A DNA stretch of 64,000 bases from Gammaproteobacteria bacterium (GCA_012103455.1 WLWT01000001.1:1040001-1104000), one strand, 5' to 3'. Positions 46,321-54,774 are shown, numbered from the stretch's first letter. The notes: a model not told the origin generated them from the letters alone. Translations and numbers: made by a program.

Positions 46321-46704
46321 GTGGCTGAGAAACCGCAATCCAAGCAGCAGCCGCAGCCAGGGAACGTGCAGATCGGGATACTGGCAATTCGAGATGTCCT
46401 ATTGCAGGCCATCGCCCGTGGCCAGCTCCCAGTGTTGCTAACGGGGGCTGTTATGTTCTTGATGGTTTGGCGTATGCCGGAAGAGGCAGTGGGTAGTCTA
46501 GCGCAGGACATGGCGTCAAGCTTAGCGGATGGCTCCATACTCGGATGGATATTGTTTGGTGTGATGGCCATCGGTTGGGCGCTCCAGGCTAAGTCGCAGC
46601 GGGAAATGTATGAACATGAGATCGCGCGAATTTCAAAGGAACGTGACGCGCTCCAGAGACGAATTTTGGACGCTGATATACAGTCTAGTAAGGCACGGAG
46701 GTAA
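46321..46704 (+). CDS. Small membrane protein of unknown function with C-terminal coiled coil
   Basis: The frame starts at GTG 46321 (VAEKPQSKQQPQPGN), preceded by CCAGGGA; 127 residues. It has two hydrophobic stretches (LPVLLTGAVMFLMVWRMP; GWILFGVMAIGWAL) joined by an acidic loop. The charged helical tail (QREMYEHEIARISKERDALQ, RRILDA) looks like a coiled coil. I recognise no family. It is four bases before the next gene, which has a membrane helix at each end, so the two probably form a complex. Confidence 0.65.
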   Translation: MAEKPQSKQQPQPGNVQIGILAIRDVLLQAIARGQLPVLLTGAVMFLMVWRMPEEAVGSLAQDMASSLADGSILGWILFGVMAIGWALQAKSQREMYEHEIARISKERDALQRRILDADIQSSKARR

Positions 46705-46707
46705 TCA

Positions 46708-47244
46708 ATGGACATCTTGATGATTGCGCTCATCCTTGTGGCGATAGCTCATCTCATCTATGAAGAGGCGATTGGCCCTTTCTTGAGGACGCGGCAAAAG
46801 TTCCTCCTTTTGGAGCAAAGAGATCGCCTGCGCCGGTTGTACATCGAGAAGGGTGATGCAATCGGAGAAGAAGCGTTTTCCAACCTCGAGTCCAGGGTCA
46901 ACGCTACTATTCGGCAGGCGCCGCAGATATTGGTAACCGTACTCTATGACGCGGTACGCGAGTACAAAGACAACGATATTCTGCGGGCAGAAGTCCACAC
47001 GCACGCCGCCATTGTTGATAGTTGCGCGGATCTTGAGTTTCAGGAAATCTACCGGCAATCCTTACTGCGATTCCGTAACCTATTGGGAATCAATACCCTA
47101 CCACTTGCATTGTCATTGGCGGCGCCTCTGCTGCTCTTTTGGGCGATAGGCGTATACCAGCAACGCGTTAACGTATACCAGCAACGCATTAAGCAGTGGC
47201 TTAGAGATAGTTTTTCCGCTTACTCACGGAGCGCCACAGTTTAG
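46708..47244 (+). CDS. Membrane protein of unknown function
   Basis: The 178-residue protein has an N-terminal membrane helix (MDILMIALILVAIAHLIYEE), a helical, charged cytoplasmic or periplasmic middle (FLLLEQRDRLRRLYIEKGDA; IVDSCADLEFQEIYRQSLLR) and a second membrane helix (LPLALSLAAPLLLFWAIGVY). Right after it, VYQQRVNVYQQRI is encoded by a 21-bp sequence present twice in tandem (GTATACCAGCAACGC repeated), so seven residues are duplicated. No family is recognised. It overlaps no other gene and is convergent with ccdA. Confidence 0.7.
   Translation: MDILMIALILVAIAHLIYEEAIGPFLRTRQKFLLLEQRDRLRRLYIEKGDAIGEEAFSNLESRVNATIRQAPQILVTVLYDAVREYKDNDILRAEVHTHAAIVDSCADLEFQEIYRQSLLRFRNLLGINTLPLALSLAAPLLLFWAIGVYQQRVNVYQQRIKQWLRDSFSAYSRSATV
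47146..47187 (+). repeat. 21-bp tandem duplication inside a gene
   Basis: GTATACCAGCAACGCGTTAAC is followed directly by GTATACCAGCAACGCATTAAG. The duplication is in frame and adds seven residues after the second membrane helix. Confidence 0.85.
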
Positions 47245-47318
47245 ATTTTGTTGCTTGAAACCCGGCTAACCGCTGGTTCCTTGCCCGTGTCAGAGCAACC
47301 ATGTCAGAGCAAGGGTAG

Positions 47319-48050
47319 TCAGCCCACTTGACCTAGACTTGGAAACGTCTCCAACAACCAAAACCCGATATCGTTAACCGCCCCGGTCACAAAGAGAACG
47401 CCGGTCAGAATAAGCAATACCCCCGCCGCTTTTTCCACCCATCCGAGCCAACGGCGAAAGCGGCGAAGAGCGCCCATGAATGGGCCGAACAAGGCGGCGG
47501 CTAAAATAAAAGGTACGCCAATGCCTACCGAATAGGCGAGTAACAATAGCGCACCTCTAGAAGCCGTCTCCTCGGCACCAGCGACGAACAGCACCGCCGC
47601 TAGGACCGGTCCAACGCACGGCGTCCATCCGAAAGCAAAGGCCAACCCCAGGAGATAAGCGGCGCCAAAACCAACAGCACTAGGTCTAACATCGAGCCTC
47701 GCCTCCTTGAACAACACCCCGATTCTGAATATCCCCAGGAAATGTAGGCCGAAAAGGATAATCACGCCGCCAGCTAGATAACGCAGCTCAACCGCGTACC
47801 CGGACATAAACTGCCCGGCGATACTCGCGCTAGCGCCCAACAACACGAACACCGTCGAAAAGCCCAAAACGAAGACAACAGCCCTGACTATTACCCGCCG
47901 CACGGCATGACCGGCGCGCGGCTGCTCCAAGCCGCTCGCCGATATGCCGCCGATGTAACACAGATACGGCGGCACCAGAGGGAGTACGCAAGGTGATAAA
48001 AAACTGATCAAACCCGCCACAAGGGCGCCGGGAATGGTTACGTCGAACAC
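47319..48050 (-). CDS. ccdA: CcdA-like thiol:disulfide transport membrane protein (SoxV-like)
   Basis: The protein has about 243 residues from GTG 48050 (VFDVTIPGALVAGLISFLSP); GTG 48080, next to the soxB stop, is an alternative. It has six membrane segments with the redox Cys pair in FLSPCVLPLVPPYLCYIGG and GWTPCVGPVLAAVL. CcdA/SoxV passes electrons from cytoplasmic thioredoxin to periplasmic thioredoxins. In sox loci that supplies SoxW and SoxS, both encoded upstream in the same run, which keep SoxY reduced. It is the last gene of the soxWSXYZAB run. Confidence 0.92.
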   Translation of the reverse strand: MFDVTIPGALVAGLISFLSPCVLPLVPPYLCYIGGISASGLEQPRAGHAVRRVIVRAVVFVLGFSTVFVLLGASASIAGQFMSGYAVELRYLAGGVIILFGLHFLGIFRIGVLFKEARLDVRPSAVGFGAAYLLGLAFAFGWTPCVGPVLAAVLFVAGAEETASRGALLLLAYSVGIGVPFILAAALFGPFMGALRRFRRWLGWVEKAAGVLLILTGVLFVTGAVNDIGFWLLETFPSLGQVG

Positions 48051-48080
48051 TTCATCTCTCAGGCGCCCTCTCTCGGGCAC

Positions 48081-49766
48081 TCAGACAGTCATCTTCACTG
48101 CCGTATTCGGTTCGATGGCAACCGTCTTCTTACGCTGCAAGTAAGCCGCGACCACGTCGTAGATCGGCGGGCCTTCCGTGTCTGGATTCACCGAAGCCCA
48201 ACCTGCGACGGTATATTGCTTTTGCGCCCCGATGGCTGCGCCGCTGTCCAACAGAGTCATCTCGGAGATGCGCTTACCGGGCGCTTCATTCACATCGATC
48301 CGGTAGCCTAATCCACCAACCCTCACCATATCGCCGCCCTGTTGGTAATACGGATCGGGATTAAACAAATTATCCGCCACATCCTCCAAGACCGCCTTCA
48401 ACTGCTCGCCGGTCATCTGGATCCGATAGGCATTCGGGTAAGTGATAGCCGTTTGGTTGTAGACATCCTCTACGGTTATGGGATCCCCCGGCAGCAGCGA
48501 GCCTCCCCACCTAAACCCTGGAGACAAGGCGATCTGCGCGTCCCGTTCTTCGCGCAAAGCATGGCAGATGAGATCATCAAACGTACCGTTGAAGTTACCC
48601 CGGCGGTACAACAAGGTTTCCGTTCGGGCCAGCTCCGTGCTCAATTCCTGCGCAAACGGGGCCCGGATAGCCGTTACCGTCTCAGCCATATCGGTAGCGG
48701 GAGCAATCACATCCGCGAGTATCGGGATCAGCTTGAAACTAAAATCCTTAACGCCTCCCGGTCCAACATCCAAATCAAGTCTGGATAAAAATTTACCATG
48801 CGAGCCGGAGGCGACGAGGAGACATTTTCCCACCTCAACCGCCACCGGAATCGCATCATGGGTATGTCCAGTCAAGATGACATCAATACCATCAACCCTG
48901 CCGGCCAGCTTTCTATCGACGTCGAAACCATTGTGACTCAACAGCACCACGAGCTGGGCACCATTCTCGCGCGCCCGCGCCACGTGCTCTCGAACTTTGT
49001 TCTCCCTGATCCCGAAAGACCAGTTGGGGATTTTGTACCTGGGATTAGCGACCGGTGTATAGGGGAATGCTTGTCCGACAACGGCTATATTCACGCCGCC
49101 ACGCTCAAAATAAGCGATGGCCTCGAACACCTCCTCTTCCCATTCAGTGTCAACGATATTGCCGGCCAAAAAAGGAAAATCGAGCTGCTCTACCAGCGCC
49201 ATCACCCGCTCGGTGCCGTAGGTAAACTCCCAATGCGACGACATGGCCTCAACGCCCAGCGCATTCATCACGCGCACCATATCCGTGCCCTGGGTGCGCA
49301 GTGAAGTCAGTGAGCCTTGCCAAGTATCGCCACTGTCGAGCAGCAAAGTCTTGCCCGGGCGCTCGGCCTTAATCGCCTGCACCACAGTTGCAAGCCTGTC
49401 GATCCCACCTACCTTACCGTAGGCTTTGGCAAGACTGGCGAAGTCTTCGCTGCTGAGCGCATAAGCGGAAGAAGAACCTGGTTCTATCGAAAAACGCCAT
49501 AAAAAAGCCTCTTGAGTGAGATGGGGAGGCTCCCCACGCACAGCGCCCACACCCAAATTGACCGATGGCTCACGAAAATAAAGAGGCACGAGTTGGGCGT
49601 GTATGTCCGTGAAATGCAGCAACGTCACCTGCCCTAGCGGATCGAATTCAAGCAGCGAATCCTGACTGACAGCCTGCCTCGCCGCCGCATGAGACCACGG
49701 CATACCCAGTGACGCGCCAGCCGCTATGGACATAGCGACTTGCAAGAATTCCCGCCTATTCACCAT
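48081..49766 (-). CDS. soxB: S-sulfosulfanyl-L-cysteine sulfohydrolase (thiosulfohydrolase)
   Basis: The protein has 561 residues from ATG 49766 (MVNRREFLQVAMSIAAGASL, twin-arginine signal NRREFL). It is a 5-prime-nucleotidase-fold enzyme with two manganese sites: LLHFTDIHAQLVPLYFREPS (D-x-H), LLLDSGDTWQGSLTSLRTQG, VVLLSHNGFDVD and VILTGHTHDAIPVAVE. The C-terminal domain has QMTGEQLKAVLEDVADNLFN and QQGGDMVRVGGLGYRIDV. SoxB cleaves sulfate from the SoxY-bound thiosulfonate. It lies downstream of soxA with a stable hairpin in the spacer. Confidence 0.97.
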   Translation of the reverse strand: MVNRREFLQVAMSIAAGASLGMPWSHAAARQAVSQDSLLEFDPLGQVTLLHFTDIHAQLVPLYFREPSVNLGVGAVRGEPPHLTQEAFLWRFSIEPGSSSAYALSSEDFASLAKAYGKVGGIDRLATVVQAIKAERPGKTLLLDSGDTWQGSLTSLRTQGTDMVRVMNALGVEAMSSHWEFTYGTERVMALVEQLDFPFLAGNIVDTEWEEEVFEAIAYFERGGVNIAVVGQAFPYTPVANPRYKIPNWSFGIRENKVREHVARARENGAQLVVLLSHNGFDVDRKLAGRVDGIDVILTGHTHDAIPVAVEVGKCLLVASGSHGKFLSRLDLDVGPGGVKDFSFKLIPILADVIAPATDMAETVTAIRAPFAQELSTELARTETLLYRRGNFNGTFDDLICHALREERDAQIALSPGFRWGGSLLPGDPITVEDVYNQTAITYPNAYRIQMTGEQLKAVLEDVADNLFNPDPYYQQGGDMVRVGGLGYRIDVNEAPGKRISEMTLLDSGAAIGAQKQYTVAGWASVNPDTEGPPIYDVVAAYLQRKKTVAIEPNTAVKMTV

Positions 49767-49787
49767 CACACCCAACCCCATCATGCA

Positions 49788-49809
49788 AACGGGCGCCAAA
49801 GCGCCCGTT
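49788..49809 (-). promoter_or_regulatory. Stable hairpin between soxA and soxB
   Basis: AACGGGCGC-CAAA-GCGCCCGTT is a perfect 9-bp GC-rich stem with a 4-base loop, just upstream of the soxB start and without a T-run. It may stabilise or process the mRNA and set the ratio of SoxA to SoxB. Confidence 0.6.
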
Positions 49810-49855
49810 GCAAATCACCGCCCATTTCAAATCACTTATTCAGTCCGCGGTTTGG

Positions 49856-50650
49856 CTAGTTGCGTACCGCAGGTGTCTCCACTGGCAAACCGCGCCCGCG
49901 CCATGCCACATACAGCTCGAGGTTCACATACTCATCGGCGCCGTATGGGTATGGTTTTGCGCGCACTTGACTGTTACAGCCGCGAAAACGGCGATGCAGC
50001 GACCCCACTTTTTGCCACTTCAAACGGTAAACCGGGAAGCCGTTGCCTTGTCCTTGACTCAAAATATTGGCCCGCAGTTGACCGCCAGGATAGAACTGGT
50101 GGCAATGCATGCACGCCATATCCAATTGGCCGCGGCGCTGCTCATAGAACGCTTTGCCTTTTTCGAAAAACGGCTGAGCAACTCCATCAATCACCGGCTC
50201 CAATGGCTTACCGGCACTTTGATGGCGAACAAAGCTAGTCATCGACAAAAGCTCACCGGACTCCCACTTCCATGCATCCGCCCCCATCCGCTCGGTGCGG
50301 CATTGATTGATCCGTTGCTCGGTGTTTATCAGCTTACCTAGCTCCCTGGCGAAAACCGGATACCGGTTGCCGACATTCGCCATGGATACGCCAGCATCCC
50401 CGTGACAACTCTCGCAGGCTTTACCTTCCTTGCCATCGACTTGCGACCAAAGCCCGCTGCCCCGCTCAACCCATAACATGCCAGGGTTTTCGAATTCATC
50501 ATCTTGGATGGCGCGCGTCTCAGCTTTCGCGTAGGTGTAACCGCTGCGCCGATCTTCAACCTGCTTGTCGCCCCATTGCGCCGCCAAAGCGGCTGTTGCG
50601 ACACCGAGCGCCACCGTGCCAGCCAGCAGCGCGCGAACATTAAATCTCAT
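49856..50650 (-). CDS. soxA: Sulfur-oxidising c-type cytochrome SoxA (diheme)
   Basis: The protein has 264 residues from ATG 50650 (MRFNVRALLAGTVALGVATA, signal peptide ending ALA); the longer frame overlaps soxZ and is rejected. Two heme sites are present, GKACESCHGDAGVSMANVGN and DMACMHCHQFYPGGQLRANI. FRGCNSQVRAKPYPYGADEY has the Cys that ligates the active-site heme as a persulfide. SoxA with SoxX joins thiosulfate to a Cys of SoxY and takes two electrons. Having both CxxCH sites makes it the diheme type. It follows soxZ after 31 bases. Confidence 0.96.
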   Translation of the reverse strand: MRFNVRALLAGTVALGVATAALAAQWGDKQVEDRRSGYTYAKAETRAIQDDEFENPGMLWVERGSGLWSQVDGKEGKACESCHGDAGVSMANVGNRYPVFARELGKLINTEQRINQCRTERMGADAWKWESGELLSMTSFVRHQSAGKPLEPVIDGVAQPFFEKGKAFYEQRRGQLDMACMHCHQFYPGGQLRANILSQGQGNGFPVYRLKWQKVGSLHRRFRGCNSQVRAKPYPYGADEYVNLELYVAWRGRGLPVETPAVRN

Positions 50651-50681
50651 CACCGGTACTCCCGTGACTCGCTTTGAACCG

Positions 50682-51008
50682 CTAGCTCTGAACTTTGACC
50701 TTGACCTTCTTCTCGATGGTCTCATTCGCGTCATCCGTCCAGGTCAAAACAAGATCACCACTGTGCGCGGCCTTCATGTAAAACGCCATGTAGGGATTCG
50801 ACGAAATCGCCGGCGCCCAGTCGGCGCTGAATACCACCTCACCGTTAAACTGCGCCTCGAACCGGTTGATGATAAGACGCGGAATCTTTTTGCCGGTCTT
50901 CTTGTTCTTGCGCTGCCCGGATTCCATCTTGTGCGCGACGAGCGACTTCACCAGAAACGGTTCGCCGGCTTTAATCTTCTTCGCAACTTTGACTCGTGGC
51001 TTGGCCAT
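50682..51008 (-). CDS. soxZ: Thiosulfate oxidation carrier complex protein SoxZ
   Basis: The 108-residue protein has the immunoglobulin-like fold of SoxZ: PRVKVAKKIKAGEPFLVKSL, VAHKMESGQRKNKKTGKKIP, RFEAQFNGEVVFSADWAPAI, SSNPYMAFYMKAAHSGDLVL and TWTDDANE. There is no signal peptide, as usual, because it is exported in complex with SoxY. SoxYZ carries the sulfur substrate through the pathway on the SoxY C-terminal Cys. The gene is 18 bases after soxY. Confidence 0.97.
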   Translation of the reverse strand: MAKPRVKVAKKIKAGEPFLVKSLVAHKMESGQRKNKKTGKKIPRLIINRFEAQFNGEVVFSADWAPAISSNPYMAFYMKAAHSGDLVLTWTDDANETIEKKVKVKVQS

Positions 51009-51026
51009 TTTTCCCCTACCTCTACT

Positions 51027-51491
51027 CTATCCGCCGCATCCGCCGATGGTGACTTTTACTGCCTGCTTGGCGGTATATACGGAGCCGTCACTCATTTCCG
51101 CCACGGCCACCACATTTTGCGTTTTCGCAAGGCGCATTCTGGTGGACGCTGCCGCGCGTCCGGCGCTTGGCGAGAAATGGAAACTACCGACGTCGGGCAA
51201 TGGATTTCCGTCGGCATAGATGTGTACCGACTTGACGTAATCAGCGTCCGTCATGGGGCTATCGACTTCAAACTTCAGCGGCACGGTATTGCCGTTTTCA
51301 GCGATCTCCGGAAGATTCAGCTTGATGCGGCCCTCTGCAATAGAGCGCCCGTTCAACACTGCGTCTATCTTGCTTTGCAACGCATCGCCGCCGGCCACGG
51401 CGGACCGCCATGCCCCACCGAGCAAGAGGGTGCCGCCCGCGAGTACCAGCCAATGGCGGCGTGAAAGTTGCGTGTTCGCAGATTGCTTCAT
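51027..51491 (-). CDS. soxY: Thiosulfate oxidation carrier protein SoxY
   Basis: The 154-residue precursor has a twin-arginine signal (SRRHWLVLAGGTLLLGGAW). After NGRSIAEGRIKLNLPEIAEN and GNTVPLKFEVDSPMTDADYV it ends in VKVTIGGCGG. This C-terminal GGCGG arm carries the Cys to which all intermediates are bound. It is the substrate carrier of the Sox system in the periplasm and is loaded by SoxAX, then processed by SoxB and SoxCD. It is nine bases downstream of soxX. Confidence 0.98.
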   Translation of the reverse strand: MKQSANTQLSRRHWLVLAGGTLLLGGAWRSAVAGGDALQSKIDAVLNGRSIAEGRIKLNLPEIAENGNTVPLKFEVDSPMTDADYVKSVHIYADGNPLPDVGSFHFSPSAGRAAASTRMRLAKTQNVVAVAEMSDGSVYTAKQAVKVTIGGCGG

Positions 51492-51499
51492 ACTTCCTC

Positions 51500-51979
51500 C
51501 TATTTGAGGGTGACAAGGTACGCGACTACGTCTTCAACCTCTTGCGCGGTCAAAATAGGCTTACCTTGGAATTTCTTGGCGACTCTGTGAAGACCAGCAG
51601 TTTTATAAAAAGCAGGCATCAAAGTCACTGGATTGACTTGTCTGGGATCAACTACTCTCAGACGGATCTGGCCAGCGGAATAGCGGGCGCCAATACCGGC
51701 AAGCGGCGGCGCTAGCGCACCGTGAAACGGTTGTTCCGGTATAGGCATCGTGTGGCAGGCCAGACAGTTGCCTTTCTTGCGGTTGATCGCGACAGCTTTG
51801 CCCTTCTTCGCATCGCCAGGGGTGTCCGTAAGAGCGCTGTCAATGCTATAGGTCTGTTTATTGACGGTATAAGTGACTTGGGCATCCGCGGCACTCAGCT
51901 CTACGCTGACCCCCAGCGCGGCCGCGAACACGAGCGGCGTACACAGGCGCTTCCACCCCATATTTGGCAGACTTTTCAC
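51500..51979 (-). CDS. soxX: Sulfur-oxidising c-type cytochrome SoxX (monoheme)
   Basis: The protein has 159 residues from GTG 51979, preceded by GGGGGGAAT; the longer frame starting at 52006 has no ribosome site. It has a signal peptide (LCTPLVFAAALGVSVELSAA), the heme site RKKGNCLACHTMPIPEQPFH, RYSAGQIRLRVVDPRQVNPV and the axial Met in TLMPAFYKTAGLHRV. It forms the SoxAX complex with SoxA. It opens the run soxXYZAB; an AT-rich candidate promoter lies upstream. Confidence 0.95.
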   Translation of the reverse strand: MKSLPNMGWKRLCTPLVFAAALGVSVELSAADAQVTYTVNKQTYSIDSALTDTPGDAKKGKAVAINRKKGNCLACHTMPIPEQPFHGALAPPLAGIGARYSAGQIRLRVVDPRQVNPVTLMPAFYKTAGLHRVAKKFQGKPILTAQEVEDVVAYLVTLK

Positions 51980-52006
51980 ATTCCCCCCTTCCGCGCACTG
52001 AGTCAA

Positions 52007-52069
52007 GTTATTATGGGCTGCGTCCGAATCATATTACATTTTTATATATTATCAAGCGCGCAAGCGCTT
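52007..52069 (-). promoter_or_regulatory. AT-rich candidate promoter/operator before soxX
   Basis: Read on the minus strand the spacer has TTGATAATATATAAAAATG followed by TAATATGATTCGG. GATAATATAT also occurs in the soxC/yeeE spacer near 43920, in the same orientation relative to soxC. A shared regulator is suggested. Confidence 0.45.
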
Positions 52070-52432
52070 TTACTTATCGAGTTCGTCAATCAATCGACCG
52101 AGCAATCCCCAGAAAGCGTCTTCGCTCCGGTAACCTTCGATGCGTCCTATTTCATGCCCCTTGAACATGACGATGAAAGTTGGCGTGAAGCGAATCGGCT
52201 TGTTCAAACCTTGCATGCTACCTTGCTCATCAATGCTGATACGCTCTAGCCGCAGCCGCCGGCTCTCATCAGTCAGCGGGTAAATCCCACCCACGTCGTG
52301 CTCCCATGCGGCGCAGTAGGCGCAGTCGTCACTCTCGAACATGAGGAGGCGGCCAATAATGCCCGCGGCATGGGTCTGAGCGCTCCCTGAGAGAGCAGCC
52401 CCCAGCACCAATAACCGGGCTAGCGCCGGCAC
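52070..52432 (-). CDS. soxS: Periplasmic thioredoxin-like protein SoxS
   Basis: The 120-residue protein has a signal peptide (MPALARLLVLGAALSGSAQT, then HAA). It is a small thioredoxin domain with the redox motif FESDDCAYCAAWEHDVGGIY and the cis-Pro strand PIRFTPTFIVMFKGHEIGRI. SoxS in Paracoccus reactivates SoxYZ by reducing its mixed disulfides, with electrons via SoxV/CcdA. It is four bases after soxW and starts a run with soxX after a 63-bp spacer. Confidence 0.88.
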   Translation of the reverse strand: MPALARLLVLGAALSGSAQTHAAGIIGRLLMFESDDCAYCAAWEHDVGGIYPLTDESRRLRLERISIDEQGSMQGLNKPIRFTPTFIVMFKGHEIGRIEGYRSEDAFWGLLGRLIDELDK

Positions 52433-52436
52433 ACCT

Positions 52437-53060
52437 CTACCACACCTTGGCCGATTTTCCAGAACCTTTTAGTTCCTCGAACTTTACCTGCAAAAACCTC
52501 TGGAAAGTCATGCGCTCGTACGCACTGGTGTTGACGAATTCAAGCATGGAGCGAAAGTGAAATGGCTTGAAGTACCCTGGCATCCTCGCCACCTCAACCC
52601 TCACGCCGTCCTGTCCCTCCTTACCAGTCAGATCCGCTGGGAAAAACTGCACCGTGGGGGTGTAGTTAACCCGCCATTTCCTCGCCAACTCGCGCTCCTC
52701 CAGAACTTCTCCGTCAAAGTCGGTGACTTCACGGGCACCCCAGAGATTGAGCTGAACGACAGAGAAATGCCGCGTGAAATAATCGACTAGCCCGGCGTCG
52801 GCGAAGTTGACCCGGTGCAGCTCCCGGCAATAAGGACAACCTTTTTGTTCCCAGATCACGGCGAATCGCCGGCCCTCGTCCGCCGCCCCGCTGAGGTCGT
52901 CGCTCATCTCGAGGAAGGTTTCCAGGAACCACGGCTGCTCGTGCAACCCGTCATCGCCCACCTCCGGCTCCGCCGTCGCCAGCAGCACTGGCGATTGCAG
53001 ACTCAGCGCGCCGGCCAAGGCCGTCAAGAGAAACTCGCGGCGGCTTGGAGCCATCTTCAT
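52437..53060 (-). CDS. soxW: Thioredoxin-like protein SoxW
   Basis: The protein has 207 residues from ATG 53060 (MKMAPSRREFLLTALAGALS, twin-arginine-like signal); Met codons at 53108 and 53132 are possible but lie before the signal. The redox motif is in VIWEQKGCPYCRELHRVNFA. VNYTPTVQFFPADL is the cis-Pro strand, and FKPFHFRSMLEFVNTSAYER is a SoxW-type C-terminus. It works with SoxV/CcdA and SoxS to keep sulfur carriers reduced. It opens the sox run; a MITE stands about 100 bp upstream. Confidence 0.88.
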   Translation of the reverse strand: MKMAPSRREFLLTALAGALSLQSPVLLATAEPEVGDDGLHEQPWFLETFLEMSDDLSGAADEGRRFAVIWEQKGCPYCRELHRVNFADAGLVDYFTRHFSVVQLNLWGAREVTDFDGEVLEERELARKWRVNYTPTVQFFPADLTGKEGQDGVRVEVARMPGYFKPFHFRSMLEFVNTSAYERMTFQRFLQVKFEELKGSGKSAKVW

Positions 53061-53157
53061 ATCAGGCCGCGCCCGGCTCGCCGGTGCAAAAGTCGGTGTC
53101 CGCTGCATCTCATCCCACCCTTTAGGACCCACATGACGGACGCTTAGTTAAACATAA

Positions 53158-53295
53158 GGGCACCTCTAAAAATGCACTTTTTCCGCGATTGCGGTGTCAG
53201 CTCCGTGCTCGAATCCTCAGGTATGACCTATACACTGCGGTTGCGCGCGGTGCTTCCTTGCACTCACGAAAAAATGACTATTTTTAGATCTGCCC
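53158..53295. mobile_element. MITE (family A), worn right end
   Basis: A 138-bp copy with left end GGGCACCTCTAAAAATGC. The right end has changed from AGAGGTGCCC to AGATCTGCCC. The flanks ATAA and GTAA match in three of four bases. It lies between the divergent soxW and MmgE/PrpD genes. Confidence 0.9.
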
Positions 53296-53415
53296 GTAAT
53301 TGAATATGAATCGGCGACCTTGCCCGCTCCCTCTTACAAGTACCGCATCACAACAGGTCATAATGTTTCGCAATTTCGCCGGCCTACCCCCGCTTGGCGG
53401 AGGGAGGATAACTTT

Positions 53416-54774
53416 GTGAACGACTGTCTGCGGCAGGTAACCGCTTTTACCCTCCAACAAGCCGCCGATGACTTCCCTGAATCAGCGCTACAAAGAGCCG
53501 CTTATTTGCTTTTGGATACGCTGGGAATCGCGGCTGCCGCCACTGCGCTGGACGCAGGCCGCATCGCTAGGGACGTAGCCACCCAACTCTACGGCGCCGG
53601 CGACGCGGCCAACACGGCACGATTGATGTTCGACGGCCGCAAAGTGAGTCTCGCCGGTGCCGCCTACGCCGCCACCACTCAGATCGACAATCTGGACGGG
53701 CACGATGGCTACAACCCCACCAAAGGCCATATAGGAGTAGCCGCCGTTCCCGCGCTGGTGTGTTTGAGTGAAACGCTTCCCGGCCTCAGTGGGCGAGACG
53801 CCTTGGCCGCCACCGTAGCCGGTTACGAGATCGCGGGCCGGGCCGCCATCGCGCTACACGCCACGGTGGCGGACTATCATACTTCCGGTGCCTGGAATGC
53901 TCTGGGGATAGCGGCCATGGCGGCCCGCCTGTGGCAATTGAGCGGCGATGAGTTGCGTCAGGCACTCGGCATCGCCGAATACCATGGTCCGCGCAGTCAG
54001 ATGATGCGCGAGATAGCCAATCCAACCATGTTGCACGATGGCTCGGGTTGGGGGGCGATAGTAGGGATCTCGGCGGCCGTGCTCGCGCGAGCCGGATTCA
54101 CCGGCGCCCCCGCCATCACCTTGGAAGCGGACGAAGTCAAAGCGCATTGGGCTGATCTAGGCTCTTTTTGGCAAGTGGAACATCAATACATAAAACCCTA
54201 TCCCATCTGCCGTTGGGCGCACGCCGCCGTGGATGCAACCCGGCAATTGTGCTCAGACCATGGCATCGCCGGTGAACAAATAGAGGCAGTGCGCGTTAAT
54301 AGTTTCCATGAAGCGGCTTGCCTCTTCGAGGGCATGCCCGATACCACCTCCAAAGCGCAATATAGTTTGCAATTCGCCGTGGCCACCATGATCGCGCATG
54401 GCCGCATCGGCACCGAACATATCACCGGTGAGGGTTTAAGCGATCCGGTGGTGGCCGCGCTGGTGGAACGCATCGTGGTCACGGAGAACGGCAATTACAG
54501 CGCGCGGTTTCCCCGCAGCCGGTTGGCGGATGTCAGCATTACTTTGCGAGATGGGCGCGCTTTCGAATCCGGTGAAACGCACGCACGTGGCGGCCCTGAA
54601 GTGCCGCTGAGTGATGATGAAATCGTCTACAAATTCCATGAGTTCGCTGACCCTTGTTTGGAGCGCGAAAGAGCGCGGGCCATCGTTGATGCAGTGATGC
54701 ATTTAACTGCCCCAGAAAGCCGCTTCGCCGATGTTGCTGAATTGTTGTTTCAACCGGCCAATGGGCACCGCTAA
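53416..54774 (+). CDS. MmgE/PrpD family protein, C-terminus ended by a MITE
   Basis: The protein has 452 residues from GTG 53416 with GGAGGATAACTTT upstream; 32 earlier open codons lack such a site. It has AAYLLLDTLGIAAAATALDA, AAYAATTQIDNLDGHDGYNP, TKGHIGVAAVPALVCLSETL, YHTSGAWNALGIAAMAARLW and PYPICRWAHAAVDATRQLCS, the body of the MmgE/PrpD family (2-methylcitrate dehydratase and related). The exact substrate is unknown. Its last codons, GGG CAC CGC TAA, are the first bases of the MITE left end (GGGCACC...), so the element provides the stop and the final Gly-His-Arg. The length is close to usual, so only a few residues were replaced. Confidence 0.88.
   Translation: MNDCLRQVTAFTLQQAADDFPESALQRAAYLLLDTLGIAAAATALDAGRIARDVATQLYGAGDAANTARLMFDGRKVSLAGAAYAATTQIDNLDGHDGYNPTKGHIGVAAVPALVCLSETLPGLSGRDALAATVAGYEIAGRAAIALHATVADYHTSGAWNALGIAAMAARLWQLSGDELRQALGIAEYHGPRSQMMREIANPTMLHDGSGWGAIVGISAAVLARAGFTGAPAITLEADEVKAHWADLGSFWQVEHQYIKPYPICRWAHAAVDATRQLCSDHGIAGEQIEAVRVNSFHEAACLFEGMPDTTSKAQYSLQFAVATMIAHGRIGTEHITGEGLSDPVVAALVERIVVTENGNYSARFPRSRLADVSITLRDGRAFESGETHARGGPEVPLSDDEIVYKFHEFADPCLERERARAIVDAVMHLTAPESRFADVAELLFQPANGHR

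Noticed and set aside
50651..50734. Longer soxA frame
   Set aside because: It overlaps soxZ, and the signal peptide begins at ATG 50650.
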